In this document: one piece after another, positions 1-9,460 of the stretch
Layout: every line of letters starts with the position of its first letter
Numbering within the stretch: the stretch's first letter is position 1
From: Sphingopyxis flava
Lineage (GTDB): Bacteria > Pseudomonadota > Alphaproteobacteria > Sphingomonadales > Sphingomonadaceae
Direction: 5' to 3'
Assembly: GCF_900168005.1 (NCBI RefSeq)
Contig: NZ_FUYP01000017.1
Span: 1-64,000, forward strand
Length of the DNA stretch: 64,000 bases
The notes under the pieces: generated by a model
Told to the model about the DNA's origin: nothing
The model's input: the letters and a program-made list of their open reading frames with translations, nothing else
The model's database searches: none
Program-made: the position numbers and the translations under genes

Positions 1-125
1 TGGAGCAGAACGACGAGTGGCAACTCCAGCATCGCTACATGCAGATCGAAGGCATGGCCGAGCTCAACCAACCCATGATCGAGGAGGAAAATCAGTCCCT
101 ACACATCACCGCCAAAGCCGCCTGA
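1..125 (+). CDS. IS256-family transposase, C-terminal end (partial)
   Basis: Only the last 40 codons are in the window; the gene enters from the left edge and stops at TGA 123-125. The readable end has NDEW, then RYMQIEGMAEL, then a polar tail. This matches the usual C-terminus of IS256-family (mutator-type) DDE transposases, where an NDEW...RYMS block closes the protein. The catalytic DDE residues lie outside the window, so activity cannot be judged. It abuts the lig catabolic genes, so this element may have taken part in assembling or breaking that cluster. Family assignment is from memory of the terminal motif only. Confidence 0.7.
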   Translation, partial: EQNDEWQLQHRYMQIEGMAELNQPMIEEENQSLHITAKAA

Positions 126-168
126 CGATGGTCCACGGCCACAGCCGAAATACACCACCTTGACGGAC
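1..168 (+). mobile_element. right end of an IS256-type insertion sequence
   Basis: After the transposase stop comes a short tail containing TACACCACCTTGACGG. This resembles the terminal inverted repeat that normally closes IS256-type elements a few tens of bases after the transposase. The exact outer end (about 165-170) and the target duplication cannot be set, because the other end lies outside the window. From about 170 to 291 I see no gene. Confidence 0.45.
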
Positions 169-291
169 GCGACCCTTTTCGTCGGTAACGCCGAGCGCAC
201 ACCCGCATCGAGAATATTCCGAGCTATTATGGTGTCGTGGCCCATCCGGCGCGCTCAGAATAAGGCGCTCGCGATATCCGCGGTGAGCACG

Positions 292-1347
292 TCAGCCGAA
301 GACGTGGCCGTCCATCAGTTTTCGGGCAGTTCGCAAGAGCGCGGCGCTCTCGATGACCCCGTCGCGGCCTGTTGCCATGACACAGGTCAGCTGCCCGGTC
401 GGATGCTCGACGGCCAATGTCTTGCTTGCTCCCCCTTCAACGGTCGCAACCTCTGCAGCCGGGCTGCCAGGCAAGAGGCATGCTGTCGACACGCTTACCG
501 CGCCAAGCACACCAACCGAGGCGTGCGCGCGGTGGGGGATGAAACTCCGCACCGTGACCGCGCCGCCGCTGCGGGGCGGAGCGACCAGCATGATCTTGGG
601 GACAGGCTTGTCCGTGACATCGCCGAGATTCATGAGGGGCCCGGCCAGACGGCGGATAGTCTCGATCCGCGTCTTGAGTGCGGCAGAGCCGTCGAGGGTA
701 TCGCGATCTTCGTAGCCCGTGGCGCCGAGGGCATCGGCCCGCATCACGATGCACGGCATCCCATTGTCGATGAGCGTGCAGGCGACGCCTTCAATCACAT
801 CGACGATGTTCCCGGTCGGAAGGAGCGCGCCACAGGTCGATCCAGCGGTATTGCGAAACTCGAGCAGAATCGGCGCAGCCGTCCCCGGTACGCCGTCAAT
901 CCGCGCATCGCCTTCATATGAGGCCATCCCGCCAGGGGTTTGCACGGTCGCGATCGCAGATTGCCCGCTATTCTCCATGAAGATCGAAACGCGCGTGGCT
1001 TCGCCCTGCGGTGTCACCAGACCCCGCTCGATTGCGAAGGGAGCAACGCCCGCAAGGATGTTACCGCAGTTCTGACTATCGCTCACGATTGCCATGTCGA
1101 CGAAGACCTGGAAAAAGAGATAATCGACGTCGATTCCGGGACGGGACGAGCGTGAAATCACGGCAACCTTGGACGTGAGGGGGTCGGCGCCCCCCATCCC
1201 GTCGATCTGTCGAAGGTCGGGAGACCCCATGACGCGGAGGAGAAAGGCGTCGCGCGCGGCGGGATCTGAGGGAAGATCCTCCTTCAGGAAGTATCCGCCT
1301 TTCGAAGTGCCGCCGCGCATCCACATGGCGCGCACGCCCTCAGACAT
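292..1347 (-). CDS. ligU: 4-oxalomesaconate tautomerase (PrpF family)
   Basis: A 351-residue PrpF-family isomerase. The N-terminus carries the family's [13 protein letters not shown] block, followed by [32 protein letters not shown] and, near the C-terminus, EHPTGQL and [11 protein letters not shown]. These match LigU/GalD-type enzymes as I recall them. LigU moves the double bond of (4E)-oxalomesaconate to give the substrate that LigJ hydrates in protocatechuate 4,5-cleavage. It is the second gene of a ligK-ligU unit: its ATG lies 8 nt inside the end of ligK, so translation is probably coupled. ligJ and ligI nearby support ligU over a methylaconitate isomerase role. Cytoplasmic. Confidence 0.88.
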   Translation of the reverse strand: MSEGVRAMWMRGGTSKGGYFLKEDLPSDPAARDAFLLRVMGSPDLRQIDGMGGADPLTSKVAVISRSSRPGIDVDYLFFQVFVDMAIVSDSQNCGNILAGVAPFAIERGLVTPQGEATRVSIFMENSGQSAIATVQTPGGMASYEGDARIDGVPGTAAPILLEFRNTAGSTCGALLPTGNIVDVIEGVACTLIDNGMPCIVMRADALGATGYEDRDTLDGSAALKTRIETIRRLAGPLMNLGDVTDKPVPKIMLVAPPRSGGAVTVRSFIPHRAHASVGVLGAVSVSTACLLPGSPAAEVATVEGGASKTLAVEHPTGQLTCVMATGRDGVIESAALLRTARKLMDGHVFG

Positions 1348-2014
1348 AGCGCAATCCGTGCGCCTTGAGAGTCTCGCGCATGTCGTAGATGTCGAGCCCG
1401 AGCTCGCCGGCCGCGAGGCGCTCGCGCTTTTTCACTTCATTCGCTTCACGTTGACGCCCGGCCTCGAGTATCTCTGGCGCGCTCGCGCGCTCGACGACGC
1501 AAACGCCGTCGTCGTCCGCGACAATCACGTCCCCCGGCTTTACCGAGGCGTTGCCGCACACGATCGGGACATTGACGCTGCCCAGTGTCATCTTGACGGT
1601 TCCTTGCGCCGAGATGCTTTTAGACCAGACCGGAAAATTCAGCCGGGCAAGATCGCTGACATCGCGCACACCGGCATCGATGACGAGGCCCTTGCAGCTG
1701 CGCGCCATCGCCGAGGTCGCGAGAAGATCCCCAAAATAGCCGTCTTCGCACGGGCTCATCGGAGACAGCACGAGAATATCGCCCGGCTGCAACTGCTCGA
1801 TTGCAACATGGACCATCCAATTGTCCCCGGGGCGCGCAAGGATCGTCACGGCGGATCCCGCTATTCGTGCACCCGAATAGATGGGGCGAAGCCGGCTCGA
1901 GAGGAGTCCGGTCTGCCGCTGCGCCTCGTGCACGGTCGCGACGCCAAGCTTCTCGAGACCGGCGATAACTGCCGGATCGGCGCGCGGAATATTTTGAACA
2001 ACGATACCGGACAT
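1340..2014 (-). CDS. ligK: 4-carboxy-4-hydroxy-2-oxoadipate aldolase
   Basis: A 224-residue RraA-like class II aldolase that splits 4-carboxy-4-hydroxy-2-oxoadipate into pyruvate and oxaloacetate, the last step of the PDC route. Visible signatures are the [13 protein letters not shown] segment (about 61-73), PGDILVLS (78-84) and the metal-site DAGVRD (113-118, Arg117-Asp118), then [15 protein letters not shown]. The ATG at 2014 is preferred because AGGGAG lies just upstream and the protein then has family length; a longer reading to 2332 would run into the LysR gene. It leads the ligKU unit and is divergent from the LysR gene. An HMG-type aldolase activity is usual for this family too. Confidence 0.9.
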   Translation of the reverse strand: MSGIVVQNIPRADPAVIAGLEKLGVATVHEAQRQTGLLSSRLRPIYSGARIAGSAVTILARPGDNWMVHVAIEQLQPGDILVLSPMSPCEDGYFGDLLATSAMARSCKGLVIDAGVRDVSDLARLNFPVWSKSISAQGTVKMTLGSVNVPIVCGNASVKPGDVIVADDDGVCVVERASAPEILEAGRQREANEVKKRERLAAGELGLDIYDMRETLKAHGLRYV

Positions 2015-2108
2015 CTTCGTCTCCCTGGGATGATCATGGCGGCGGGAAGCGAAAGCGGGCAACGTCGATTTCGAATATCGATATAAGTTTTTGTGATAGA
2101 GGGCGCTC
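2015..2108. promoter_or_regulatory. divergent lig promoter and probable LysR operator
   Basis: The 94 bases between ligK and the LysR gene hold TCGATTTCGA (2065-2074) directly followed by the perfect 10-base palindrome ATATCGATAT (2075-2084). AT-rich dyads between a LysR-type gene and its divergent target are the usual place for such operators. SD-like AGAGGG lies ahead of the LysR start and AGGGAG ahead of ligK. The binding assignment is inference. Confidence 0.5.
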
Positions 2109-3305
2109 ATGCCTGATCCCTTCGACCTCAATCTCCGCCACCTTCGCGCCATCCCGCAAATCGTCGCGCGCGGAAGCCTGGTCGCGGCGGCCGAGACCGC
2201 GAACCTGTCGCAGTCGGCGCTCACACAGGGCCTCGCCAAGCTCGAAAGGCAGCTGGGTGTTGTCCTCTTCGACCGCCGGAACGACGGGATGATCGCGACG
2301 CGCGAAGGGGCAGCCTTCTCCGAACGGCTCACGACAATGTTCCATTATCTCGGCGAGGGCGTGCCTCCCGCGCCGCGCAGCGCTCGAGGCTTTTCCCGTC
2401 CCGATCGGCTGTTGACCTCGGCGCAGCTGCGATCCTTCGTCAAGCTCGCCGACGCGGGCAGTTATGTCGAGGCCGCGCGTCAGAACGAGGGCGCGCCGTC
2501 GGCAATCCATCGCGCGGTTCACGATCTTGAACAGATTGTCGGTGCCCGGCTCGTCGAGCGACGAGGCCGCGGTCTCGGCCTGACAAGCGCGGGCAAGCGA
2601 CTGGCGCGAGGGATCCGGCTCGCGCGCGCTGAGCTCGAGGCGGCTATCGAGGGCGTTTCGCCCGGCGCGGGAGAGCGCGGGCGCCTCGTGATCGGCGCGA
2701 TGCCGCTTTGCCGCAGCTGGTTACTCCCGGCAGCGCTCGCGACTCTCATTTCTGAGGTCCCCCGTGCGCAGATCGACATTGTCGAAGGCTCGTGGCGAGA
2801 ACTCATCGATCCGCTGCGCGACGGGCAAATCCACCTCATGATTGGCGCGCTGCGCGAGGACCCGGTTCCTTACGGACTCCTTCAGCAAACGCTTTTCGTC
2901 GACCGGCTTTCGATTGTCGGGCGCGCGGGCCACCCGGCGCTGAAAGCCGGAACGGGGCTAGCGGAACTCGCCCAATATCCCTGGATCATCGGCCGCGATC
3001 GCACTCCGCTGCGTGCCCACTGGCAGATGATGTTCAGCGGGTTTCCCGAGATAAGAGCGCCGATTGCCTGCGGGTCGGTGATGACGATCCGCGGTATCCT
3101 GCTGGCCAGCGATTGCCTGACCCTCCTTTCGCCCGATCAGGTCGCAACCGAAATCGAAGCGGGGCTACTCGAGCATCGCGATGCAATTGGTGAGCGTCTG
3201 ACCCGCCCGATCGGCATTGCGAGCCGGCCGGCGTGGCGGCCGACGGATCTCCAAAAACGATTTCTCGAAATATTGCATAGCGTCGCGGCAAACCATCATT
3301 CCTAA
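2109..3305 (+). CDS. LysR-type regulator with two N-terminal HTH domains
   Basis: At 398 residues this is about 100 longer than a standard LysR protein. Residues about 8-66 form a LysR winged HTH ([22 protein letters not shown]...LFDRR). Residues about 101-165 form a second one ([17 protein letters not shown]...[27 protein letters not shown]). The rest (about 190-385) is a LysR substrate-binding domain. It is divergent from ligKU and upstream of the oxidoreductase-ligJ-ligI unit, so it is probably the pathway regulator (LigR-like role, inferred). I do not recognise the ligand. The ATG follows AGAGGG at a normal spacing. Confidence 0.85.
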   Translation: MPDPFDLNLRHLRAIPQIVARGSLVAAAETANLSQSALTQGLAKLERQLGVVLFDRRNDGMIATREGAAFSERLTTMFHYLGEGVPPAPRSARGFSRPDRLLTSAQLRSFVKLADAGSYVEAARQNEGAPSAIHRAVHDLEQIVGARLVERRGRGLGLTSAGKRLARGIRLARAELEAAIEGVSPGAGERGRLVIGAMPLCRSWLLPAALATLISEVPRAQIDIVEGSWRELIDPLRDGQIHLMIGALREDPVPYGLLQQTLFVDRLSIVGRAGHPALKAGTGLAELAQYPWIIGRDRTPLRAHWQMMFSGFPEIRAPIACGSVMTIRGILLASDCLTLLSPDQVATEIEAGLLEHRDAIGERLTRPIGIASRPAWRPTDLQKRFLEILHSVAANHHS

Positions 3306-3367
3306 AATCTTATGGCGCGCCGTCGCTTTGAATTGGCCGGTGCGCACCGCGCTGCGCATCAGGGGGA

Positions 3368-4231
3368 ATGATCGCAAGATTGTCCTTCATTGGCTTTGGT
3401 GAAGCTGCCCAGCAGTTCCGGCCCGCGCTGCGTGCGTGCGAGATCGCAGCCTATGATCGCAAGACGGACGACGAGGCCACCCACGCGGCGAAATTCCGCG
3501 AATATCGTGCAGCGGGCGTTGTGGGACTGTCGTCCCCGACCGCGGCGCTCGGGGGCTGCACGGCGGCGCTCTCATTGGTCACCGCCGATCAATGCGTTGC
3601 TGCGGCAAGAGCCGCAGCGGCCCTTCCGGCAGGCTCCTATTGGTTCGACATGAACAGCGCCGCTCCTCACACCAAGCGGGAAGCTGCCGCCGTGATCGAA
3701 GCACGCGGCGGGCGCTATGTCGATGTCGCGATCATGGCACCGGTAGCCGGCAAGGGCGCCGAAGTTCCACTTCTCGTCAGCGGTCCCTGGGCCAGGGAAG
3801 GCGCGGATATGCTGTGCGCGGCAGGCTTTGGGGACATCACGCTCCTACCCGGGCCAGTCGGTGCGGCCTCATCGGTGAAGATGATACGCTCGGTAATGAT
3901 CAAGGGCATTGAGGCGCTGAGCGCAGAATGCGCGCTCGCCGCGCATGCGGCAGGGGTGCTCGAAACCGTCATCGCCTCGCTTGATGCAAGCTGGCCTGGT
4001 GCCGATTGGGGTGCCCGCTTCGACTATAATCTTGACCGAATGATCCTCCACGGAACGCGCCGTGCTGCTGAAATGGACGAGGTGGTAGCGTCGCTCGAAG
4101 CGCTTGGCGTGGATGGCAAAATGAGCCGCGCCACAACCGCCTGCCAGCGCGCCGCCGGCGCGGCTGGCGGGGACGCGCCCGCAGGCTTGCCGGCGAAACT
4201 TTCTCTTTTATCGGCCCATCTTCGACAATGA
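3368..4231 (+). CDS. NAD(P)-dependent oxidoreductase, DUF1932 / 3-hydroxyisobutyrate dehydrogenase-like
   Basis: 287 residues. The N-terminus LSFIGFGEAAQQF fits a Rossmann GxGxxA-type dinucleotide loop. The central DMNSAAPHTKREAA and VDVAIMAPVAGKG segments match the substrate loop of beta-hydroxyacid dehydrogenases. KMIRSVMIKGIEAL carries the family's catalytic-lysine region, followed by a helical C-terminal DUF1932-like domain. It is preceded by AGGGGGA and lies 17 nt before ligJ, so it is part of the lig operon. No oxidoreductase of this family is needed for the four Lig steps present. LigC, the known dehydrogenase of the pathway, belongs to the Gfo/Idh/MocA family, so the substrate is unknown. 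Confidence 0.75.
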   Translation: MIARLSFIGFGEAAQQFRPALRACEIAAYDRKTDDEATHAAKFREYRAAGVVGLSSPTAALGGCTAALSLVTADQCVAAARAAAALPAGSYWFDMNSAAPHTKREAAAVIEARGGRYVDVAIMAPVAGKGAEVPLLVSGPWAREGADMLCAAGFGDITLLPGPVGAASSVKMIRSVMIKGIEALSAECALAAHAAGVLETVIASLDASWPGADWGARFDYNLDRMILHGTRRAAEMDEVVASLEALGVDGKMSRATTACQRAAGAAGGDAPAGLPAKLSLLSAHLRQ

Positions 4232-4248
4232 CTGGAGGCGTACCTGCC

Positions 4249-5274
4249 ATGTCCCTCGTGATCGATTGCCACGGGCACTATACAACCGCCCCTGGACCGC
4301 ATGCTCTTTGGCGCGAGGCGCAAGTTTCGGCCTGGCGGGCGGGGAAGGCGCCCCCCGCCTATCCGCAGATCTCGGACGACGAAATCGGCGAATCGCTCGA
4401 AGCCAATCAGCTGCGTCTCTTGCACGAACGCGGCGCCGACATGACGCTTTTTTCTCCGCGCGCATCGGCGATGGCGCCCCACGTTGGGGACGAGGCGGTA
4501 TCGACCGCCTGGGCACGCGCGAACAATGATCTTATTGCGCGCTGTGCTGCGCTCTATCCCGACATTTTCGTCGGGGTATGCATGCTGCCGCAGAATCCCG
4601 CCGCCGACATGACGGGATCCATCGCCGAGCTCCGCCGCTGCGTCGAGGAGCTCGGCTTCGTCGGCTGCAATCTCAACCCCGATCCAGGCGGCGGGCATTT
4701 CAGTCACCCGCCGCTGACCGATCGCTTCTGGTATCCCTTCTATGAAGCGATGGTCGAGCTTGATGTTCCGGCAATGATCCATGTGTCGGGGAGCTGCAAT
4801 CCGGGCCTTCATGCAACGGGCGGCTATTATCTCGCCGCCGATACGATCGCCTTCATGCAGCTCTTGGAGGGCGATCTGTTCGCTGACTTCCCAACCCTGC
4901 GCTTCATCATCCCGCACGGGGGCGGCGCGGTTCCTTATCATTGGGGGCGCTATCGCGGGCTTGCCGACATGTTGAAGAAACCGGCGCTCGAAGGCCATTT
5001 GATGAACAATATCTATTTCGACACCTGCGTCTATCATCAGGCCGGGATCAATCTTCTGGCGGACGTGATCGACAAGAAGAACATCCTCTTCGGGAGCGAG
5101 ATGGTCGGCGCTGTCCGGGGCATTGATCCGGCGACGGGCCAATATTTCGATGATACCAAACGCTATGTCGACGCGCTCCCCATCTCGGATAGCGAGCGCC
5201 ATGCCATTTATGAAGGCAATGCGCGCCGCGTCTTTCCGCGGCTCGATGCGATGTTGAGGGGGCGGGGGCTTTGA
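4249..5274 (+). CDS. ligJ: 4-oxalomesaconate hydratase
   Basis: 341 residues from the ATG at 4249, chosen because GGAGG (4234-4238) sits 10 nt upstream; an ATG at 4228 is possible but has no ribosome-binding site. It is an amidohydrolase-2/ACMSD-type barrel with an N-terminal DCHGHY metal motif (His8, His10), MIHVSGSC mid-protein, IIPHGGGAVPYHWGR and LFGSEMVGAVRGIDP near the end. The GSE motif in place of the usual Asp is what I recall for LigJ. The enzyme hydrates the LigU product to 4-carboxy-4-hydroxy-2-oxoadipate. It is followed by ligI with a stop-start overlap. Confidence 0.9.
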   Translation: MSLVIDCHGHYTTAPGPHALWREAQVSAWRAGKAPPAYPQISDDEIGESLEANQLRLLHERGADMTLFSPRASAMAPHVGDEAVSTAWARANNDLIARCAALYPDIFVGVCMLPQNPAADMTGSIAELRRCVEELGFVGCNLNPDPGGGHFSHPPLTDRFWYPFYEAMVELDVPAMIHVSGSCNPGLHATGGYYLAADTIAFMQLLEGDLFADFPTLRFIIPHGGGAVPYHWGRYRGLADMLKKPALEGHLMNNIYFDTCVYHQAGINLLADVIDKKNILFGSEMVGAVRGIDPATGQYFDDTKRYVDALPISDSERHAIYEGNARRVFPRLDAMLRGRGL

Positions 5275-6167
5275 GCGGCTTCGTAATGGATGCGGACTGG
5301 CTTCCCTTTCATCCTGAACCCGGACTCCCCGCCTATGTTCCGCCGCCGGGGGCGGTCGATGCGCATTGCCACGTGTTTGGCCCGGGCGCGCTTTTTCCTT
5401 ACGCGCCCACGCGCAAATACACGCCTTGTGACGCGGGGCGCGATGAGCTTTTTGCACTTCGGGACCGCATGGGGTTTACGCGCAGCGTCCTTGTGCAGGC
5501 GACGTGCCATGGCGAGGATAATCGGGCGATGCTCGATGCGATCGCGCATTCGGGAGGGCGTGCCCGCGGGGTTGCGTCCATCGGGCCGGACGTAAGCGAA
5601 GATGAGCTTTCCGCGATGCACGCCGCGGGCGTGCGCGGCGTGCGGTTCAACTATGTGAGGCGTCTCGTCGATCCCAGGCCTGATGCATTTTACCGCCGCC
5701 TGATCGACAAGATTGCTCCCTTCGGCTGGCACGTCGTGATTTATTTTGAGGCGGCAGATCTTGCAGAGAAGTGGGATTTTTTTGTGTCGCTCCCGACAAT
5801 AGTCGTTGTCGACCATATGGGCCGCCCAGATCTTTCAAAGCCGGCCGACGGGCCCGAGTTTGGGCAGTTCCTGCGCTTCATGGAGCGCGGCAATATCTGG
5901 TCCAAGGTGAGCTGCCCGGAACGCCTCTCCTTGAACGGACCCCCTGCCTACGATGATTTCGTGCCCTTCGGGCGAGCGGTTGTCGAACGCTTTCCCGACC
6001 GCGTTCTTTGGGGCAGCGACTGGCCGCACCCCAATCTCAACCTAGTGGGCCATATGCCCGATGACGCCTGGCTCGTCGACATGATCCCGCGTATCGCACC
6101 CACCGCCGCGCTGCAGCACAAGCTGCTCGTCGACAATCCGATGCGGCTCTACTGGCCGGACATTTGA
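5271..6167 (+). CDS. ligI: 2-pyrone-4,6-dicarboxylate hydrolase
   Basis: 298 residues from TTG 5271, which overlaps the ligJ stop (TTGA) and follows a GGGGGCGGGGG run; an ATG at 5286 is the alternative start. The amidohydrolase barrel shows PPPGAVDAHCHVFGPG (His32, His34), LVQATCHG, FNYVRRLVD, VVDHMGRPD, VLWGSDWPHPN and the terminal DMIPRIAPT...VDNPMRLYW, all characteristic of LigI. The enzyme hydrolyses the pyrone PDC to open-chain 4-oxalomesaconate and feeds LigU and LigJ. LigI is described as metal-independent with a catalytic Asp in the WGSDW motif, which is present here. Confidence 0.92.
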   Translation: MSGFVMDADWLPFHPEPGLPAYVPPPGAVDAHCHVFGPGALFPYAPTRKYTPCDAGRDELFALRDRMGFTRSVLVQATCHGEDNRAMLDAIAHSGGRARGVASIGPDVSEDELSAMHAAGVRGVRFNYVRRLVDPRPDAFYRRLIDKIAPFGWHVVIYFEAADLAEKWDFFVSLPTIVVVDHMGRPDLSKPADGPEFGQFLRFMERGNIWSKVSCPERLSLNGPPAYDDFVPFGRAVVERFPDRVLWGSDWPHPNLNLVGHMPDDAWLVDMIPRIAPTAALQHKLLVDNPMRLYWPDI

Positions 6168-6277
6168 AGCGCAGCGGCGCACGGGGCCTCGCTTCATTCA
6201 CCCCCAGGCCAAGGCCCCGGCGCACGAAGCTGCGCGCGAAAGCAGACCGAGGCGGGCCTATGGTGCGAGCCGCCCAT

Positions 6278-6299
6278 GTATCCCGGTGCGGGGACAGAC
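6278..6299 (-). promoter_or_regulatory. putative operator, GTCTGTCY-N6-CRGGRNAC motif, copy 3
   Basis: On the minus strand this reads GTCTGTCC, six bases, CGGGATAC. The architecture is the same as at 14790-14811 and 17202-17223. It lies 55 bases upstream of the TonB receptor start. The right half is the most degenerate of the three N6 copies. Function is inferred from position and sharing. Confidence 0.45.
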
Positions 6300-6354
6300 G
6301 CGTGATTTTTCCCATGATACCCCTAGGCAAAATAACCGCTCCAGGGAGGGATAT

Positions 6355-9300
6355 GTGAGAAGAATCAATGCGAGCCATTGGCTGTCGTCGGTAGCAATCG
6401 TCAGCCTCGCCTCGTTGCCGGCCCCTGCGATCGCGCAGGATGCTGCGGCCCCGGCTGCCGGCGAGACGCAGGATAGCGCCGCTGACGGGGTCCCGGGCGA
6501 AGCGATCATCGTAACCGGGTCGCGCGTCGCCCGATCGGGGCTCAATGCCCCCACGCCGATGACTGTCATAGGCTCTGACCTCACCGAAGATCTCGGGCAG
6601 AATAACATTGGCGAAATGATCCGCCTTATTCCGCAGAACCTTCCTGCGCAGTCCGACACAAATGTGGGATATCTCAATAGCGCGAACGCAGGCTCGTCCT
6701 TCGTCAACCTGCGCGGCCTCAACCCAGCTTCGGGAACCCGCACGCTGACGCTCGTGAACACACGGCGTTTTGTGCCAAGCTCTGATGGCGGCGCTGTCGA
6801 TCTCAACGTCATACCCTCGGTGCTGATCGAACGGGTCGAGACGGTCACCGGCGGTGCCTCGGCTGCTTATGGCTCGGACGCGGTGGCGGGGGTGGTGAAT
6901 ATTATCCTCGATCAGAAATTCACGGGCTTCAAAAGCGAGGTAAACTATGGCCAGACCTCGCGCGGCGAGGGGAAGAGCTGGTTCGGCTCGGCCGCCTATG
7001 GTTCATCCTTTGCCCAGGATCGCGGGCATTTTGCGGTCGCACTCGAATATCAGAAGCAGGGGGGGATCGGCGCCTGTTCCGAGGTGCGCGACTGGTGCGC
7101 TGAAAGCTGGGACATCTTCACCAACGAAGAGAATGTTCTGATCGACGGATCGCCATCGGGCTACAATGTGCCGGGTTCACCTGGCTACGGGCTTCCGAAC
7201 TTTGTCGTCGGACCCAACTCCAAACTGGCAGCAAACGACAGCCGCGGCGTGACCCGAAATCGTGGCCCGGCGCCCATCGGCGCGCGCAACATGATCTTTT
7301 CCGAAGATGGGCTGTCGATCCGCCCGTTCGACCAGGGGCGTTTTGTCGCCGCGAATGGGCTCAATTCGCGCCAGGGCGGCGAAGGCGAATCCATCTATGC
7401 AGACTCCGCGCTGCGCGCCGAAGTCAAACGCGTGGTCGGATATGGCTATGGCAGCTTCGAGGTGACGCCCGACTGGACGCTGTCGACCGAGCTCACCTAC
7501 GCCCACCGGGAGTCCAGTGCGCGTATCGGGACGACCGGCATCCGCTCGACCTATTTTGTGAATGCCGACAACGCGTTCCTGCCCGAGGAACTGCGAACCC
7601 TGCTCAACGGCGCTTCGTTTAGCCTGGGCAAGGATTTCGACCAGCAGGTGAAGACGACCAATTCGATCGAAGCGGATATTTTCCGCGGCCTTCTTGCCGT
7701 CAAGGGCGATCTCGGCGGCAGCTGGGTTGTGGATGCCTATTACCAATATGGGACCAATACGCGCAAGCAGGTGGCCGACCGGGCGCGCGTCAATACACCC
7801 TTCATCTACGCCCTCGATGCAGTTGTTGATCCCAATACCGGGAATATCGTCTGCGCCGAGACGCTCGAAGCCGATCCCGACCCGGTCTCGCAGGGCTGCG
7901 TGCCGATGAACCTCTTTGGCACATCCAATCTTTCGCAGGAAGCCATCGATTACGTCTACCGGCCCATCTATGAGGATTTCAAGTTCCGTCAGCACGCCGC
8001 CTCGGTGTCGATCCGCGGGGCGCTGTTCGAGGGGCGGGATGCTGGCCCAGTTGGTCTCGCTGCCGGCGTCGATTTTCGCAGCGAGAATGGCGACGTTTAT
8101 CACCACGACATTCCCAATTATGAAGACTATGGCCTGACGTTCGGCCTTGACTATGCGGGTTCGATCAAGGTCATCGAGACCTTCGGCGAGATCAATGTTC
8201 CGGTGTTCCGCGACAGTCCGATCGGACGATCGCTCGAGATCGACCTTGCCGGGCGCTGGACGCGCAACACGAGCCACAATCTTGTCACCGACGAGAAAAA
8301 GACGATCAACGCCTTCAGCTGGAAGATCGGAGGTATATACCAGCCCTTTGACATGCTGCGCTTCAGGGCAACGCGATCGCGCGACATTCGTGTAGCGGGC
8401 TTTCGCGAACTGTTCGAAATCCAGGCGGTTGCGGAAGCGGGTTCTCCCCAGGGCATCGTAGACAATGGCAATATTCCCGGCTCGCCGGGCCTCGGCGACG
8501 ACGATACCGAGGTCATCAACGGCGGAAGCTTCGCGCTCGGCGCGGAAAAGGCGGATACGACGACCGTGGGCGCCGTATTCGAACCTTCGTTCATCCCGGG
8601 GTTGAGGCTCGGCGTCGATTGGTACCAGATCAAGATCGCCAATGCGGTCACTGCGGTCGCCCGGCAGCAGATCGTCGATTACTGCGAAGACTATAATGTC
8701 TTTTGCGACCGCATCACCTACGCGAGCCCGACTGATATCACCTTCATCGATGCGCGCCTTGTCAACCTCGGCCGGTTCACCGCGCGAGGGGTCGATATCG
8801 AGATGGAGTACCGGATTCCCCTCGACAAGGTTTTCGCGCGGGCCGCGGGGCAGCTCAACCTGCGCGTACTTGGGACCTATCAATATGATTTCCTGATTCA
8901 GCCCTCCACCGACGCGCCCGCGATCGACTTCGCCGGCCAATCCGCGCAGCAGCGCGACAATAACGACTTCAATCCCGCCCCCAAGTGGCGCTGGACCGGA
9001 TTCCTGTCATACAAGAACGGCCCTTTCACCGCGACGACCGCGGTCCGGCATGTCGGCAGCGGGAAGCTCGACGTAACCAAGACGGGCCCCGAAGATTCTG
9101 GCTATGATCCCTCCCTTCCCGACAGCATCTCGACCAATCGGGTCAAGTCTGCGACGTACGTCTCGATTGGCATGAGCTATGCCTTGCCCGCATTCGGGCG
9201 CGCAGAGGCGCTCGAACTGTTCGGCGTCGTTGACAATCTTTTCGACAAGGACCCGCCGGTCGCACCCGGCGGGGGGCGCGCAGCATTGGGATCGGCTTAC

Positions 9301-9369
9301 CCCACCAACCCCATTCACTTTGACACGCTGGGGATGCGGTGGAAGGTGGGCGCGCGGCTTAAGTTCTGA
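6355..9369 (+). CDS. TonB-dependent outer-membrane receptor
   Basis: 1004 residues from GTG 6355, preceded by GGGAGGG at a good distance and immediately giving a Sec signal peptide (RRINASHWLSSVAIVSL...AIAQDA). The plug starts at EAIIVTGSRVARSGLNAPTPMTVI and includes the LNPASGTRTLTLVN, VETVTGGASAAYGSDAVAGVVNI block. A long beta-barrel follows, with the usual aromatic C-terminal end (VGARLKF). This is the Caulobacter/sphingomonad-type large receptor that imports oligomers or aromatic compounds through the outer membrane. The neighbouring lig genes suggest an aromatic substrate, but the ligand cannot be read from sequence. Confidence 0.92.
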   Translation: MRRINASHWLSSVAIVSLASLPAPAIAQDAAAPAAGETQDSAADGVPGEAIIVTGSRVARSGLNAPTPMTVIGSDLTEDLGQNNIGEMIRLIPQNLPAQSDTNVGYLNSANAGSSFVNLRGLNPASGTRTLTLVNTRRFVPSSDGGAVDLNVIPSVLIERVETVTGGASAAYGSDAVAGVVNIILDQKFTGFKSEVNYGQTSRGEGKSWFGSAAYGSSFAQDRGHFAVALEYQKQGGIGACSEVRDWCAESWDIFTNEENVLIDGSPSGYNVPGSPGYGLPNFVVGPNSKLAANDSRGVTRNRGPAPIGARNMIFSEDGLSIRPFDQGRFVAANGLNSRQGGEGESIYADSALRAEVKRVVGYGYGSFEVTPDWTLSTELTYAHRESSARIGTTGIRSTYFVNADNAFLPEELRTLLNGASFSLGKDFDQQVKTTNSIEADIFRGLLAVKGDLGGSWVVDAYYQYGTNTRKQVADRARVNTPFIYALDAVVDPNTGNIVCAETLEADPDPVSQGCVPMNLFGTSNLSQEAIDYVYRPIYEDFKFRQHAASVSIRGALFEGRDAGPVGLAAGVDFRSENGDVYHHDIPNYEDYGLTFGLDYAGSIKVIETFGEINVPVFRDSPIGRSLEIDLAGRWTRNTSHNLVTDEKKTINAFSWKIGGIYQPFDMLRFRATRSRDIRVAGFRELFEIQAVAEAGSPQGIVDNGNIPGSPGLGDDDTEVINGGSFALGAEKADTTTVGAVFEPSFIPGLRLGVDWYQIKIANAVTAVARQQIVDYCEDYNVFCDRITYASPTDITFIDARLVNLGRFTARGVDIEMEYRIPLDKVFARAAGQLNLRVLGTYQYDFLIQPSTDAPAIDFAGQSAQQRDNNDFNPAPKWRWTGFLSYKNGPFTATTAVRHVGSGKLDVTKTGPEDSGYDPSLPDSISTNRVKSATYVSIGMSYALPAFGRAEALELFGVVDNLFDKDPPVAPGGGRAALGSAYPTNPIHFDTLGMRWKVGARLKF

Positions 9370-9460
9370 CACCGACCGCTGCCGGCGCCCATCCCTCCTA
9401 TTGCGGCTTGATAAGGGGGGGAGGGCGTCTTCTGCCTTACATCCCAACGGGAGCCGGCCC

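Noticed and set aside
7177..8940. A 587-codon minus-strand frame inside the TonB receptor
   Set aside because: The receptor frame has plug and barrel motifs throughout; the opposite frame shows no recognisable domain or start signal.
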